From the NCBI GenBank assembly GCA_947452965.1, contig CANGEW010000005.1:1-64000 (forward strand): 64,000 nucleotides of DNA, in the 5' to 3' direction. This document shows, one piece after another, positions 1-9,169 of the stretch. The translations under genes and the position numbers were made by a program. Within the stretch, counting starts at the first letter, position 1, and every line of letters begins with the position of its first letter. This DNA is from Chitinophagaceae bacterium (GTDB lineage: Bacteria; Bacteroidota; Bacteroidia; Chitinophagales; Chitinophagaceae). The notes beneath the pieces were generated by a model. The model was not told the DNA's origin. It saw only the letters and a program-made list of their open reading frames with translations, and did no database searches.

Positions 1-2
1 TA

Positions 3-410
3 AGTCATAAAGGCGAAAAAGAAGCAATCCTCATGACTGAAAAACTTTCTATCAAAATCAATTCGATTGATTTGTTTTTGTGTAGTCCCTCATTCAGAAC
101 AAAACAGACTTGCGATATATTTTTTAAAAAATACGAACGTGCTGAGATCAAATATGAAGAAAAATTATATCATGCAAGCGCATCGACTATCTACAATGTT
201 ATTGAAAAAACCGACGAGTCATTTCATACTGTCGCACTTATAAGCCACAACCCTGGAATTACTGATTTTGTAAATTCGCTAACTGATATAAAAATAGACA
301 CGATGCCAACGTCTGGCGTTTTTGTTGTGCAAACAAATCTTGACACTTGGAAACAATTTGAAAATTCTGAAAAAACCTTTTTTTACTTCGGCTATCCCAA
401 TAAGTTATAG
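3..410 (+). CDS. sixA: SixA-like phosphohistidine phosphatase, 5' truncated by window edge
   Basis: Histidine phosphatase superfamily, SixA branch, which removes phosphate from phospho-histidine on phosphotransfer proteins in the cytoplasm. The frame is open from base 3, and the residues before the first ATG (SHKGEKEAIL) match the usual segment after the N-terminal RHG motif, so the gene begins outside the window and the catalytic first His is not visible. The second core histidine is seen in ALISHNPGITDF. The segment CSPSFRTKQTCDI matches the family's SPA-R-QT element. The 3' end overlaps the convergent acetyltransferase by six bases. Family assignment is fairly sure; the substrate is unknown. 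Confidence 0.8.
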   Translation, partial: SHKGEKEAILMTEKLSIKINSIDLFLCSPSFRTKQTCDIFFKKYERAEIKYEEKLYHASASTIYNVIEKTDESFHTVALISHNPGITDFVNSLTDIKIDTMPTSGVFVVQTNLDTWKQFENSEKTFFYFGYPNKL

Positions 411-869
411 TTCTTTTTCAAAATATACTGCCGTAGGTTCAGGATTAAAATAATAGGGGGGGATTTTATAGAATCCATTTTTTTCATACAAATGCATAGC
501 TGGAAGCATTGTGTTTAATGTATCTAATCTTATTTTTTTATATCCGGCCTTTTTTGAGAATTCCAATGCCTTCCTTAATAAAACATTTCCAATGCCCTTT
601 TTTTGAAACGCTGGTTGAACATACATTCGCTTTAATTCTGCAATGTTTTTTTCCTGTAGCCTCACCGCCACACATGCTATAGGTTGTTTGTTATGCATAC
701 ACAATAAAATACATCCATTAGGTTGCGCATACATTGTTCTTAAGGAAGCAAGCTCTTTTTCAAAGTTTTGAAATGACAAGTCAATATCTAACCATTTGCC
801 ATACTCATTAAATAGCATTTGTGCTGCTACATATTCTTTTTCGGTTGAAACTAATACATACTCAATCAT
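405..869 (-). CDS. GNAT family N-acetyltransferase
   Basis: Cytoplasmic GCN5-related acetyltransferase of 154 residues, a normal single-domain length. The acetyl-CoA pyrophosphate-binding loop is visible as Q89-KKGIG-94, followed by helix alpha3 and the typical MHLYEKNGF element at about 125-133. The acceptor cannot be told from sequence. It starts inside the last codons of the upstream transporter (8-base overlap), so the two are probably one transcript with coupled translation. Its 3' end meets the convergent SixA-like gene. Confidence 0.88.
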   Translation of the reverse strand: MIEYVLVSTEKEYVAAQMLFNEYGKWLDIDLSFQNFEKELASLRTMYAQPNGCILLCMHNKQPIACVAVRLQEKNIAELKRMYVQPAFQKKGIGNVLLRKALEFSKKAGYKKIRLDTLNTMLPAMHLYEKNGFYKIPPYYFNPEPTAVYFEKEL

Positions 870-1755
870 GACGAGGCGTTTTATTGGTTAGATATACCCC
901 AGTAAAGATCAATATAGCGCTAATAATCTTATATAGATTAATAGTTTCTCCTAAGATAAAAAAAGCAATGGCTGCAGCAAAAAAAGGCTGAGTATAAATA
1001 TAAGATCCAGAAATAGAAGGACCTAAATGTTTTATTCCGTAAATATTAAACAAATAAGCAAAAAAAGTACCGCAAACACAAATCAATGCAAGAGTAGCAA
1101 AATCAATTGCAGTATATTGGCTCCAAGGAATTACAGTGAATTCAGACCAACAAAAAGGAAGAGCAATAATGGCTCCAATACTAAATAACATACGCATTAC
1201 TGTTAATGCGTTATATGTTTTCATTAATGGCTGTACTAAAACAAAATAAAACGAATAAGCTATAGCATTAAGTATTACATACAAATCACCTTTTACAATA
1301 TCTGCTCCTGTGCCAGCGTTCTTTTTTGCTAATATCAATACCGTTGCGCCGGTAATTCCTAGTCCTAAACCAAGTACCTTATTAACACTGATGCGCTCTT
1401 TCAGTAAGACTGCTGCAATAACCGTAATAAAAATGGGCGTTACAAGCATCAATAACGATGCATGAATAGAATAGGTAAGGGAAAGGCCTTTTATAAATAA
1501 TAACTGGTTGATAACTACTCCAAGAAGCGAACAAATAAGCAGTCTTATATAATCTATGGGCCGTATGTTTTCTTTTGTTGATGAAAAAAAATAGAGCGCC
1601 CAAAGTAATGCAGTTGTTGTCAACATTCGGGTCCAATTTAATGCAAATGGTAAAATCAGGTGACTGTTGAATAAGTATTTTACTGCAGTAAAGTTGATGC
1701 CAAAGAAAATATTAGTGCCCAGTAAAGCCAAATGCGCTTTTACGTTATTTTTCAA
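862..1755 (-). CDS. EamA/DMT-family transporter (inner membrane)
   Basis: Drug/metabolite transporter superfamily protein of 297 residues with about ten hydrophobic segments arranged as two EamA repeats (roughly 8-140 and 155-290), as in amino-acid or metabolite exporters such as RhaT/YdcZ relatives. The N-terminus (AHLALLGTNIFFGINFTAVKYL region) matches family members, but the start codon is TTG; no in-frame ATG precedes it. A near-match to the Bacteroidota -7 element (TACTTTG, one base short) lies on the minus strand at about 1772-1778. It is followed by and overlaps the GNAT gene. The substrate is unknown. Confidence 0.87.
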   Translation of the reverse strand: MKNNVKAHLALLGTNIFFGINFTAVKYLFNSHLILPFALNWTRMLTTTALLWALYFFSSTKENIRPIDYIRLLICSLLGVVINQLLFIKGLSLTYSIHASLLMLVTPIFITVIAAVLLKERISVNKVLGLGLGITGATVLILAKKNAGTGADIVKGDLYVILNAIAYSFYFVLVQPLMKTYNALTVMRMLFSIGAIIALPFCWSEFTVIPWSQYTAIDFATLALICVCGTFFAYLFNIYGIKHLGPSISGSYIYTQPFFAAAIAFFILGETINLYKIISAILIFTGVYLTNKTPRHD

Positions 1756-1862
1756 AACAATTGATTTGTGGCAAAGTAAGTAAATAATTAAGGATAGATA
1801 CTATTCTTTGCAATTTTTTAGAATATTCTCATTTGAAGTTTATTATAAGTCAAATTATACAT

Positions 1863-1870
1863 TACTTTTG
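1863..1870 (+). promoter_or_regulatory. Candidate -7 promoter element for the PfkB kinase gene
   Basis: TACTTTTG, an exact match to the Bacteroidota TAnnTTTG element, lies 30 bases before the kinase ATG in the intergenic gap. No well-spaced -33 TTG was found, so this is a motif match only. Confidence 0.5.
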
Positions 1871-1899
1871 CTGGTCGTTAAATTTACAAACCCCATATT

Positions 1900-2823
1900 A
1901 TGTCATTAATAACTGTAGGAACCATGGCTTTTGATGCCATAGAAACTCCTTTTGGAAAAGTAGATCGAATTGTTGGTGGCTCTGCTACCTATGTGGCTTA
2001 TGCCGCTTCAAACTTTATTGATTCTGTTCAACAGATTTCTATCATTGGAAATGACTTTCCAAAAGAAGAAATTGAAGAATTGAAAAAAAGAGGCGTTTCT
2101 TTGGAAGGGGTTGAAATGGTGCCAGATAAAAAATCATTTTTCTGGAGTGGTAAATATCACATGGATATGAACTCACGAGATACACTGGTAACAGACTTAA
2201 ACGTATTGGCTGACTTTAATCCAATCGTACCAGATAATTATCAAAATGCCGAATTTTTAATGTTGGGTAATTTGATGCCAAAACTCCAACTGAGTGTAAT
2301 CAATCAAATGAAAAATCGTCCAAAATTAATTGTAATGGACACGATGAACTTTTGGATGGATATTGCATTAGATGATTTGAAAGAAGTGCTTACAAAAGTG
2401 GATGTATTATTAGTAAATGATGGGGAAGCCCGTCAATTAAGTGGTGAGTTCTCTTTGGTAAAAGCTGCACGAAAAATTATGGAGATGGGGCCAAAATTTT
2501 TAATTATTAAGAAAGGAGAACATGGAGCATTATTATTTCACGAAAACCATGTTTTCTTTGCTCCTGCATTACCCCTTGAAGAAGTATTTGATCCAACAGG
2601 TGCTGGAGACACATTTGCAGGTGGCTTTGTGGGTCATTTGGCAAAAACAAAAGATATCAGCTTTAGTAATATGAAAACTGCTATCATTGTGGGTAGCGCA
2701 CTAGCTAGTTTTTGCGTTGAGAAATTCGGACCAGAAAGATTAAAAGAAATAAAAAAAGAAGATATCGACAGAAGAATCAGCGAATTCGTACAATTAGTGA
2801 ATTTTGAAATTGACTTAGTATAA
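1900..2823 (+). CDS. PfkB/ribokinase-family sugar or nucleoside kinase
   Basis: PfkB-family kinase of 307 residues that transfers the ATP gamma-phosphate to a sugar or nucleoside hydroxyl. The substrate-side Gly-Gly motif (VGGSATYVAYAASNF) is near residues 26-40. The C-terminal signature D231-PTGAGD-237 TFAGGF provides the anion hole and the catalytic base Asp237. The length is normal. The substrate is not evident from sequence; Bacteroidota members of this subgroup are usually annotated only as carbohydrate kinase. A -7 element lies upstream and a small membrane protein gene follows after nine bases, so the two are probably cotranscribed. Confidence 0.88.
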   Translation: MSLITVGTMAFDAIETPFGKVDRIVGGSATYVAYAASNFIDSVQQISIIGNDFPKEEIEELKKRGVSLEGVEMVPDKKSFFWSGKYHMDMNSRDTLVTDLNVLADFNPIVPDNYQNAEFLMLGNLMPKLQLSVINQMKNRPKLIVMDTMNFWMDIALDDLKEVLTKVDVLLVNDGEARQLSGEFSLVKAARKIMEMGPKFLIIKKGEHGALLFHENHVFFAPALPLEEVFDPTGAGDTFAGGFVGHLAKTKDISFSNMKTAIIVGSALASFCVEKFGPERLKEIKKEDIDRRISEFVQLVNFEIDLV

Positions 2824-2832
2824 CTTTTTTAA

Positions 2833-3096
2833 ATGTTAGAAATTATTCTATTATACTTCTCTTGTAAACACATTGGCAGCCTTGCCACGGAAAAAAATTT
2901 AAAGCCAAGTAGATGGAAAATAATTACCATTCTTACCTGGCTTTCTTTTGAACTATTTGGTGTAATGATCGGAGTTCTATTATTTGGATTTAATCCCAAC
3001 AGCACATCTCACTTGTGGGGATTGATGCTTTTTGCATTGTGTTGTGGATTTGGCGGATATCTTTTCATTCGTAATTTATTAGAACGAAAACCCTAA
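2833..3096 (+). CDS. Small integral membrane protein, function unknown
   Basis: An 87-residue protein with a short hydrophobic N-terminus and two clear membrane segments (about 29-52 and 60-82) separated by a polar loop (FNPNSTSHLW). It ends in a basic tail. I do not recognise the family. It follows the PfkB kinase after only nine bases and ends shortly before the convergent protease gene, so it is probably the second gene of a two-gene transcript. Being short it could be questioned, but its start, spacing and hydrophobicity pattern favour a real gene. Confidence 0.6.
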   Translation: MLEIILLYFSCKHIGSLATEKNLKPSRWKIITILTWLSFELFGVMIGVLLFGFNPNSTSHLWGLMLFALCCGFGGYLFIRNLLERKP

Positions 3097-3124
3097 ACGT
3101 CCGCTTAATCTAGGTTACAATAGA

Positions 3125-5674
3125 TTACTTCTTTACAAATGTTGCACTTGTAATAGTACCATTTGCCTCTACAAACTTAGCTACATACATTCCGGTTGGC
3201 ATATACTGTACATCAATTGAGTAAGAAGCATTTCCTGCAATGGCTGATAAACTATTTTGAGCAACTAAAGCACCTTTACTATCAAAAAACTGTACAGATA
3301 ACTTTCCGTAATCTGCTGCTGTATAATTAAAATAGAAAGTGTTGTTAGTAACAGGATTGCTTAGTATTTTTAATTTATCAATTGAACCGAAATTCACAGT
3401 AGCAATATTGCTGTATTCCTTCAGGTTATTAGCGTCAACCGACTCAATGCGGTAATAATTCACATTTTTTAACGGTGAGGCATCCAGGAAACTATACGTG
3501 TTTATTGAACTTGTATTTCCTAATGCTTTTACATTTCCAATATTTGTATTTTCAAAGTGAAGTCCATCTCCAGATCTTTGAATGTTAAACATTGAGGCAT
3601 TTTGCTCTGAAGCTGTTTGCCATTTCAACAAAGATTTTTGATTTTGTTTGGTGGCAGTTAGTCCTAATAATTTAACTGGAAGAGGATCGGCAGTGATGGT
3701 TACCGCTCTGTCACAAATATCAAAGAAGATGTTACCTATGGCTTCTACTTTGACTCTTGCTTTATTAGTAGGTGTATTAGGTACTATAATGTTGGCACTT
3801 CCGTTATTTGGAACACTATCTGCTAAAATAATGGCCGTTTTAAAAGTATCTGTTGATAAACTAATTCTAACCAAAGAACAACTAACAGGGGCTGCCGTTG
3901 TGTTGGCAACATTCCATGTAATAGTTTTTGTACTATTTCCAACCCAAGTTAATAAGCTTGTAGTAGTGCCTGGAAATGTAACTGCAAAAGGACCTGAAGT
4001 AGCATCTACAGTAACAATCATGTTGTCAGAAGCTGTTCCACCTCCAAATCCATGATTATCTCTAACTGATAATCTGAAATTATATGTTCTTGCAACACTA
4101 GCCAATTTTTCCCAGGTTGTACCATTAGCACCTGTTAGTACATATTGTATGGAAGGGAAATAAGTTGTGGGTGAGGTTTTTGGAGAAAACGTTCTGAACA
4201 TTGGACCTGTTGCCAAGGTAGCAGTAGGTGTTACATTCGTACCTGTATTATTTACATCTGTTTGATCCCAAGCAAAAGTTACCACATCATTTGCATCGCC
4301 ATCAGATCCTGTTCCTGTCAATGCGAAAGGTGTAGACTTTGGAATTGTATAATCTGCGCCAGCGTTGGCAACAGGGATAATATTATGATTAGAATCTACT
4401 ACTTTACAATTATTACCTGTACTGTTGTACATATATTGAGTTACCTGTTGAATGGTTTTTCCGTGATAATTATCAATGCTATGTGCGGCAACGTCTGTTG
4501 AACCCGTTATCCCTGCATAACCCATGATTGTGATACCACTTCCTGGTTCACATTGAACAGTGGTGCTTTCATTATTAAAAGTAAATGTGTGATTAGCACC
4601 CATCTGATGACCCATTTCATGTGTCATATAATCAACCACGTATAAATCTAATAAAGAGGGATTGTAATAAGAAGTGAAGGCTGTGCCTTTAGTGGTGGTT
4701 CCTCCACAAACACAACCAATACATCCTGCATTACCATTACTGTTGGCTAAGGAGGTACTTTTACTTTCTGTGTGTCCGATATTATAATTAGCTGAGCCTA
4801 TTTTTGCATTGATGGCCGTATTTAAAGTAGATTGTGTTGGACCATCTACATTGTCAACGGGATCTGTTGCTGGGTCTAAATATATAATTGAGTCATTTGT
4901 TGCACACAACAATAATCTAACTGAAAATTCACGCTCAAATATTCCATTTGCTCTTGTCATTTCTGCATTTTGCTCCGCAAGCACTCTAGCTTTTTTCTCG
5001 GCAACTGTAACTTCTGTTGTGATAAAGTGTAACGAAAATTCCGCTCCTGACAATAAAGCTAATTTGTATTTTCTCAAAACAGGCTGATTAGCCTCAGACA
5101 CTTGAGAGGGTCTGCCTGCAAAAGTATTTGTCAAATCAAGCGGAGTATTGCAATGAAATGCTGCATGCGCTTCAAAATCGTCTCTTGATGATACCCTGTA
5201 ATAATTCCCCTGTATGTGATCAATATAGATAGTACCTCTTTTACCCGACATAATCATTGCATTGATTCCATAAGGAGACACATCAAAACGAACAATTTGC
5301 GACTTATCTTCTATGCCTTTACCAATATAAGAGTTTATTCCAGGATATCTTGCAGATAATCCATCTTCCATAACAGGCGCCTCTACTACTGTGAAACGCT
5401 CCATCTGTCCTTCCATATTTGGAAAACTGATAATTTTAGGAGAATTAGCAACATCCATTGCCGTCTCAGAAGGTACGCCCACCATTGATGCGCGAAAAGC
5501 AGCATCATCCAATGCAACGATATTATATACAGTAGGCATGGTTGGTTCAGATATCAATCTAATATCTATTTTAGAAACATCTGAAGGAGTCCAATAGTTT
5601 TTTTGTTGCGCAACCAGTGCAGATGATGTTAAAAGAGCTAAAATAACAATACAAAAAGAGTAGATTTTTTTCAT
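3125..5674 (-). CDS. Secreted M12B (reprolysin-like) zinc metalloprotease with C-terminal sorting domain
   Basis: An 849-residue exported protease. A signal peptide covers about residues 1-22 (ending LVAQQ), and a prodomain-like region runs to about 200. The catalytic domain carries the metzincin motif H352-E-M-G-H356-Q-M-G359-A-N-H362, with a Met-turn at TIMGYAG (M384) and a Cys-rich loop CIGCVCGG just before. A PKD-like segment follows (about 435-500), then an Ig-like segment. The last 80-85 residues (from about 765) form a type A T9SS sorting domain ending in ATFVKK, with the typical MYVAKF strand. The family degrades extracellular protein. It is convergent with the preceding small membrane protein gene. 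The domain order matches Bacteroidota reprolysin-like proteases; the substrate is unknown. Confidence 0.9.
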   Translation of the reverse strand: MKKIYSFCIVILALLTSSALVAQQKNYWTPSDVSKIDIRLISEPTMPTVYNIVALDDAAFRASMVGVPSETAMDVANSPKIISFPNMEGQMERFTVVEAPVMEDGLSARYPGINSYIGKGIEDKSQIVRFDVSPYGINAMIMSGKRGTIYIDHIQGNYYRVSSRDDFEAHAAFHCNTPLDLTNTFAGRPSQVSEANQPVLRKYKLALLSGAEFSLHFITTEVTVAEKKARVLAEQNAEMTRANGIFEREFSVRLLLCATNDSIIYLDPATDPVDNVDGPTQSTLNTAINAKIGSANYNIGHTESKSTSLANSNGNAGCIGCVCGGTTTKGTAFTSYYNPSLLDLYVVDYMTHEMGHQMGANHTFTFNNESTTVQCEPGSGITIMGYAGITGSTDVAAHSIDNYHGKTIQQVTQYMYNSTGNNCKVVDSNHNIIPVANAGADYTIPKSTPFALTGTGSDGDANDVVTFAWDQTDVNNTGTNVTPTATLATGPMFRTFSPKTSPTTYFPSIQYVLTGANGTTWEKLASVARTYNFRLSVRDNHGFGGGTASDNMIVTVDATSGPFAVTFPGTTTSLLTWVGNSTKTITWNVANTTAAPVSCSLVRISLSTDTFKTAIILADSVPNNGSANIIVPNTPTNKARVKVEAIGNIFFDICDRAVTITADPLPVKLLGLTATKQNQKSLLKWQTASEQNASMFNIQRSGDGLHFENTNIGNVKALGNTSSINTYSFLDASPLKNVNYYRIESVDANNLKEYSNIATVNFGSIDKLKILSNPVTNNTFYFNYTAADYGKLSVQFFDSKGALVAQNSLSAIAGNASYSIDVQYMPTGMYVAKFVEANGTITSATFVKK

Positions 5675-5888
5675 TTGTAATAATTTTTAATAGAAATACA
5701 TTTCTCTGATTTATATCAGTAATCTAAAAAACCTAAAGAAGGTATTTCTAATTATTGATATGCTAGTTTAAATGTGGGTCTAAAATTATTAATTATTATT
5801 GAAAAGAAATAAATATATCTATACAAATGTTTAAGGCGGTAAGAAAAATTAACATATAACAAATATGCCTAACTTATTTTTTGGCAAA

Positions 5889-7922
5889 TCACTTTAAAAT
5901 GACAGTTTTTTTACATGTGTTTGTCTCTCCTTTTGCATTAAATGATTGTACAAATACAATATAAATGCCAGGATTTAACTTTTTTTGATATTCATCAAGT
6001 CCATCCCAATAAAAAGCACCCTGTATACCTGCTAATGAATTTTTTAATAGTTGGCGAACCAAATGGCCATTTGCATCATAAATAATAGCACTTATTACAT
6101 TTCCGGATTCTGCAAAAGAATATTCAAAAGAAACAAAATCGTCTATACCATCGTTATTGGGACTTATTATTTTGGGGGTGACCTCTATATTATCATTTAG
6201 TATAAAAGTACTACTGGATTGTGAATTCTTATAAGTTGGAGTAGCATATCCACATGAGGCTGAAGCGCTATGCCAATTAGCAGGTTGTTGGGAGAGGCTT
6301 TCGGTTGAAATTCTTTCTAAAGAGATGCCCTCTTTGTTATCGATTAAAGCAAAATGCCAATTTTCACTATAACTCACTTGATCAATAATAAATCCATTTC
6401 TATTTAAAATCACAACTGTTCCTTTATCATTGTTAAAAGAAGGCATAGTGGCTACTTCGTATAACCGATTGGGGTACTTTACAAAATAATTATTTTGAAT
6501 GGCATTGATATTATCAGTAACAACCGCAAACTCACCAGGATACAAAACATCATCTTTAGATACTACTGCTACCATATTATCAACCACTCCAAAATTGTTT
6601 TTATTAGCAATCATTATGTCTTTTAAATTGATGGGGTGACTGCTTCTATTATACATCTCTACAAAATCAGAAGCGTTGTCTTTTGGATTAAATAAAATTT
6701 CATTGATTATAATGTCGAGGCTATCAGCAGCTTCTTCAATCGCCATTTTTACGACATTAGTTCTGGAGATTTCGTTTCCTATACAATCTAGAATACCGCT
6801 CGCAGATATGGTATAGATTTTTTTAGGGGTTAAGGGTTTAGACAAAACAATACGGGCCTCATTAAACAAAGGAGCAAATACTACAGAGCCTATCAGATGA
6901 ATAGAAGTATCGGAAATAAAATAATTATTTATAGACGCTGCTAAAAAACTATCTACTGGCTCATTAAAAAATAAAGTTACATGAGTGCTATCATCAACAT
7001 GCGTTCGCAATATTTTGGGAACAACGTTATATATATTAATAGCATCAATACTGTTGATTTTTCCGGGTGTTGCTCCAATAGAAGATTTGCTTGCGCTCCA
7101 ATTGTCATATCCTAAACAGGGACTGTTTATATCAATCATTTCTAAACTCCAACCGCCTTGTTTTTTTATTTCATTTTTATACCATGTATCGGAATATTGT
7201 ACGGCATGAATGGTGGTTTTATCAGGAGAAATTAAATAAATCAAATCTCCCGTATTATATAACGCTGGAAAGTTTGAAACAGCTAAACACCTTGCAAAAG
7301 GCAACAAATCAGTCATTGAACTTGTAGAACAAATCAACACAAAACTATCGGGTTGTAATACAAATGAATTGATAGGGCCACTTAGCGTATTGTTTTTCCC
7401 AATTCTCAAGCCGAATAAGTCAATTGGTAATAGGGTTGTGTTTTTTAATTCTATCCACTCACAATTGGGTAGTCCGATTTGTGGGGTAGGGTCTGCCATA
7501 ATCTCATCAATAATAATATCATATGGCATTGAAATATAATTAACAAAAAAGATAGATAATGATGGAGACACATTGCCTGAAAAATCTTTTATGTTAGTAG
7601 CTGTTATTTGCAAGTTGTTTCTAACAGTTATATCATTCAAAAAGAGTAAATGTACTAAGGCCTTATTTGTGTTGTCTCTAGTAGCAATGATGGGATTTCC
7701 AATGTTATTACTTACAAAATAATTCAACGGATTTTGTACACCGAATGTATCAACTGACTCTGAAAAATAAACATCTAGTCTGTTGGATGCCACAATTTGA
7801 ACACGAACAAGGCTAGGTGGAATTGTATCTGCTGTTTTCTGTTGATTACTTTTTATTGATGGTGTTGCTTTCATATGTATACTGCAGCATACTATTGCGA
7901 TTATTATAAAAAGTCTTTTCAT
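5889..7922 (-). CDS. Secreted lamin-tail-domain protein with Ig-like modules and gliding/FlgD-like C-terminus
   Basis: About 677 residues from the start chosen here (MKRLFIIIAIVCCS..., a signal peptide); a Met nine codons further upstream would add a charged extension before it. Visible order: Ig-like (Big_5/SbsA-type) module about 35-125, first lamin-tail (LTD) domain with YDIIIDEIMADPTPQ, second Ig-like module, second LTD with DIIINEILFNPKDNASDFVEMYN, and a C-terminal module beginning ISPNNDGIDDF and ending in KKTVILK. That last module resembles the gliding-motility-associated/FlgD-like export domain. LTD repeats in bacteria occur on surface or secreted proteins, often next to nucleases or adhesins. 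No catalytic motif was recognised, so a structural or surface role is inferred. Confidence 0.85.
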   Translation of the reverse strand: MKRLFIIIAIVCCSIHMKATPSIKSNQQKTADTIPPSLVRVQIVASNRLDVYFSESVDTFGVQNPLNYFVSNNIGNPIIATRDNTNKALVHLLFLNDITVRNNLQITATNIKDFSGNVSPSLSIFFVNYISMPYDIIIDEIMADPTPQIGLPNCEWIELKNTTLLPIDLFGLRIGKNNTLSGPINSFVLQPDSFVLICSTSSMTDLLPFARCLAVSNFPALYNTGDLIYLISPDKTTIHAVQYSDTWYKNEIKKQGGWSLEMIDINSPCLGYDNWSASKSSIGATPGKINSIDAINIYNVVPKILRTHVDDSTHVTLFFNEPVDSFLAASINNYFISDTSIHLIGSVVFAPLFNEARIVLSKPLTPKKIYTISASGILDCIGNEISRTNVVKMAIEEAADSLDIIINEILFNPKDNASDFVEMYNRSSHPINLKDIMIANKNNFGVVDNMVAVVSKDDVLYPGEFAVVTDNINAIQNNYFVKYPNRLYEVATMPSFNNDKGTVVILNRNGFIIDQVSYSENWHFALIDNKEGISLERISTESLSQQPANWHSASASCGYATPTYKNSQSSSTFILNDNIEVTPKIISPNNDGIDDFVSFEYSFAESGNVISAIIYDANGHLVRQLLKNSLAGIQGAFYWDGLDEYQKKLNPGIYIVFVQSFNAKGETNTCKKTVILK

Positions 7923-8056
7923 GGATTTTTTTTCAAAAATAATTTTCAATTAAATTCTAATAAGTCGTTTTGCAGAATATCAGAACTTAACTATTTACAA
8001 ACGAATAAACCAATCATTGAAAAAAATCAAAAGTTTGGTTTTTAATGCGTTATTTA

Positions 8057-8087
8057 TTGACGTGCTGAAGGATATACTGTAATTTTG
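8057..8087 (+). promoter_or_regulatory. Candidate promoter of asd (-33 TTG, -7 TAATTTTG)
   Basis: TAATTTTG at 8080-8087 matches the Bacteroidota -7 element exactly, and a TTG at 8057-8059 stands 20 bases upstream, which is suitable -33 spacing. The asd ATG is 20 bases downstream. This is the best-formed promoter seen in the window. Confidence 0.6.
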
Positions 8088-8107
8088 CAGATAAAAAAAT
8101 TACGATT

Positions 8108-9097
8108 ATGAAAGTAGCTGTTGTTGGTGCAACCGGATTAGTGGGTACAAAAATATTACAAGTATTGGCAGAAAGAAATTTTCCTGTTACAGAATTATTG
8201 CCTGTTGCCTCAGAAAAATCTATTGGTAAAAAAATTAGTTTTAAGGGGGAAGCATTTACTGTTGTAAGTATGCAAGATGCTATTGATGCAAAACCTAATG
8301 TGGCGATTTTTTCTGCAGGGGGTGGTACCTCGTTGGAATGGGCACCAAAATTTGCAGAAGCCGGCATCACTGTAATTGACAATTCTAGTGCTTGGAGAAT
8401 GGACCCTGATAAAAAATTAGTTGTGCCAGAAGTAAATGCCCATGTATTAACCGCCAACGATAAAATTATTGCGAATCCCAACTGTTCAACCATTCAGTTA
8501 ATGGTAATCTTAAAACCACTACACGATAAGTACAGAATCAAGAGAGTGGTAGTAAGCACCTATCAAAGTGTTACGGGTACCGGAGTAAAAGCGGTTGATC
8601 AATTGATGAACGAAAGAAAGGGTGTCTCTGGAGAAATGGCTTATAAATATCCCATAGATTTAAACGCTATTCCGCACATTGATGTTTTTTTAGAAAATGG
8701 CTACACAAAAGAAGAGATGAAAATGACCAATGAAACTAAAAAAATCATGGGGGATGATAGCATTGCACTAACAGCTACCTGTGTTCGAATACCTACCATC
8801 GGAGGCCATAGCGAATCTGTAAACATTGAGTTTGCTAATGATTTTGATTTACAGGAAGTGAAAAACATTTTGTCAAATGCACATGGTGTTGTGTTACAAG
8901 ATGATGTAAATCAATTCGTTTATCCTATGCCACTGACAGCTCATGACAAAGATGATACTTTTGTAGGAAGAATCAGAAGAGATGAAACACAACCTAACAC
9001 TATGAATTGTTGGGTGGTTAGTGACAATCTTCGAAAAGGTGCCGCCACAAATGCCATTCAGATTGCAGAATACTTGTTAAGTAAAAAATATATTTAG
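8108..9097 (+). CDS. asd: Aspartate-semialdehyde dehydrogenase
   Basis: Converts aspartyl-4-phosphate to aspartate-4-semialdehyde with NADPH, feeding lysine/diaminopimelate, threonine and methionine synthesis in the cytoplasm. The 329-residue length is typical. The N-terminal Rossmann motif VVGATGLVGTK opens the protein, and the active-site cysteine is Cys126 in the signature NPNCSTIQL. The substrate/His region RIPTIGGHSESV lies near 230-240. The start is supported by the promoter directly upstream. It stands alone between two divergent or unrelated genes, as is common for asd in Bacteroidota. Confidence 0.97.
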   Translation: MKVAVVGATGLVGTKILQVLAERNFPVTELLPVASEKSIGKKISFKGEAFTVVSMQDAIDAKPNVAIFSAGGGTSLEWAPKFAEAGITVIDNSSAWRMDPDKKLVVPEVNAHVLTANDKIIANPNCSTIQLMVILKPLHDKYRIKRVVVSTYQSVTGTGVKAVDQLMNERKGVSGEMAYKYPIDLNAIPHIDVFLENGYTKEEMKMTNETKKIMGDDSIALTATCVRIPTIGGHSESVNIEFANDFDLQEVKNILSNAHGVVLQDDVNQFVYPMPLTAHDKDDTFVGRIRRDETQPNTMNCWVVSDNLRKGAATNAIQIAEYLLSKKYI

Positions 9098-9169
9098 CAC
9101 TTTTATTCGCTATTATCACAACTCGACACATTTACTATTTGTAACTTCGCTGTCATAATTTTTTAAAAT

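Noticed and set aside
1382-1636. Opposite- or shifted-frame reading inside the DMT transporter
   Set aside because: Same strand, different frame, lacking domain character; the transporter frame has clear membrane helices.
3648-4055. Long plus-strand reading across the M12B protease gene
   Set aside because: Shadow of the protease frame; no start context and no recognisable domain, while the minus frame has HExxHxxGxxH.
5675-5888. RNA gene or small ORF in the largest intergenic gap
   Set aside because: Very AT-rich with no tRNA-like cloverleaf, no convincing ORF and no clear promoter match.
8050-8493. Minus-strand frame overlapping the start of asd
   Set aside because: Would cover the asd promoter and coding region; asd is unambiguous.
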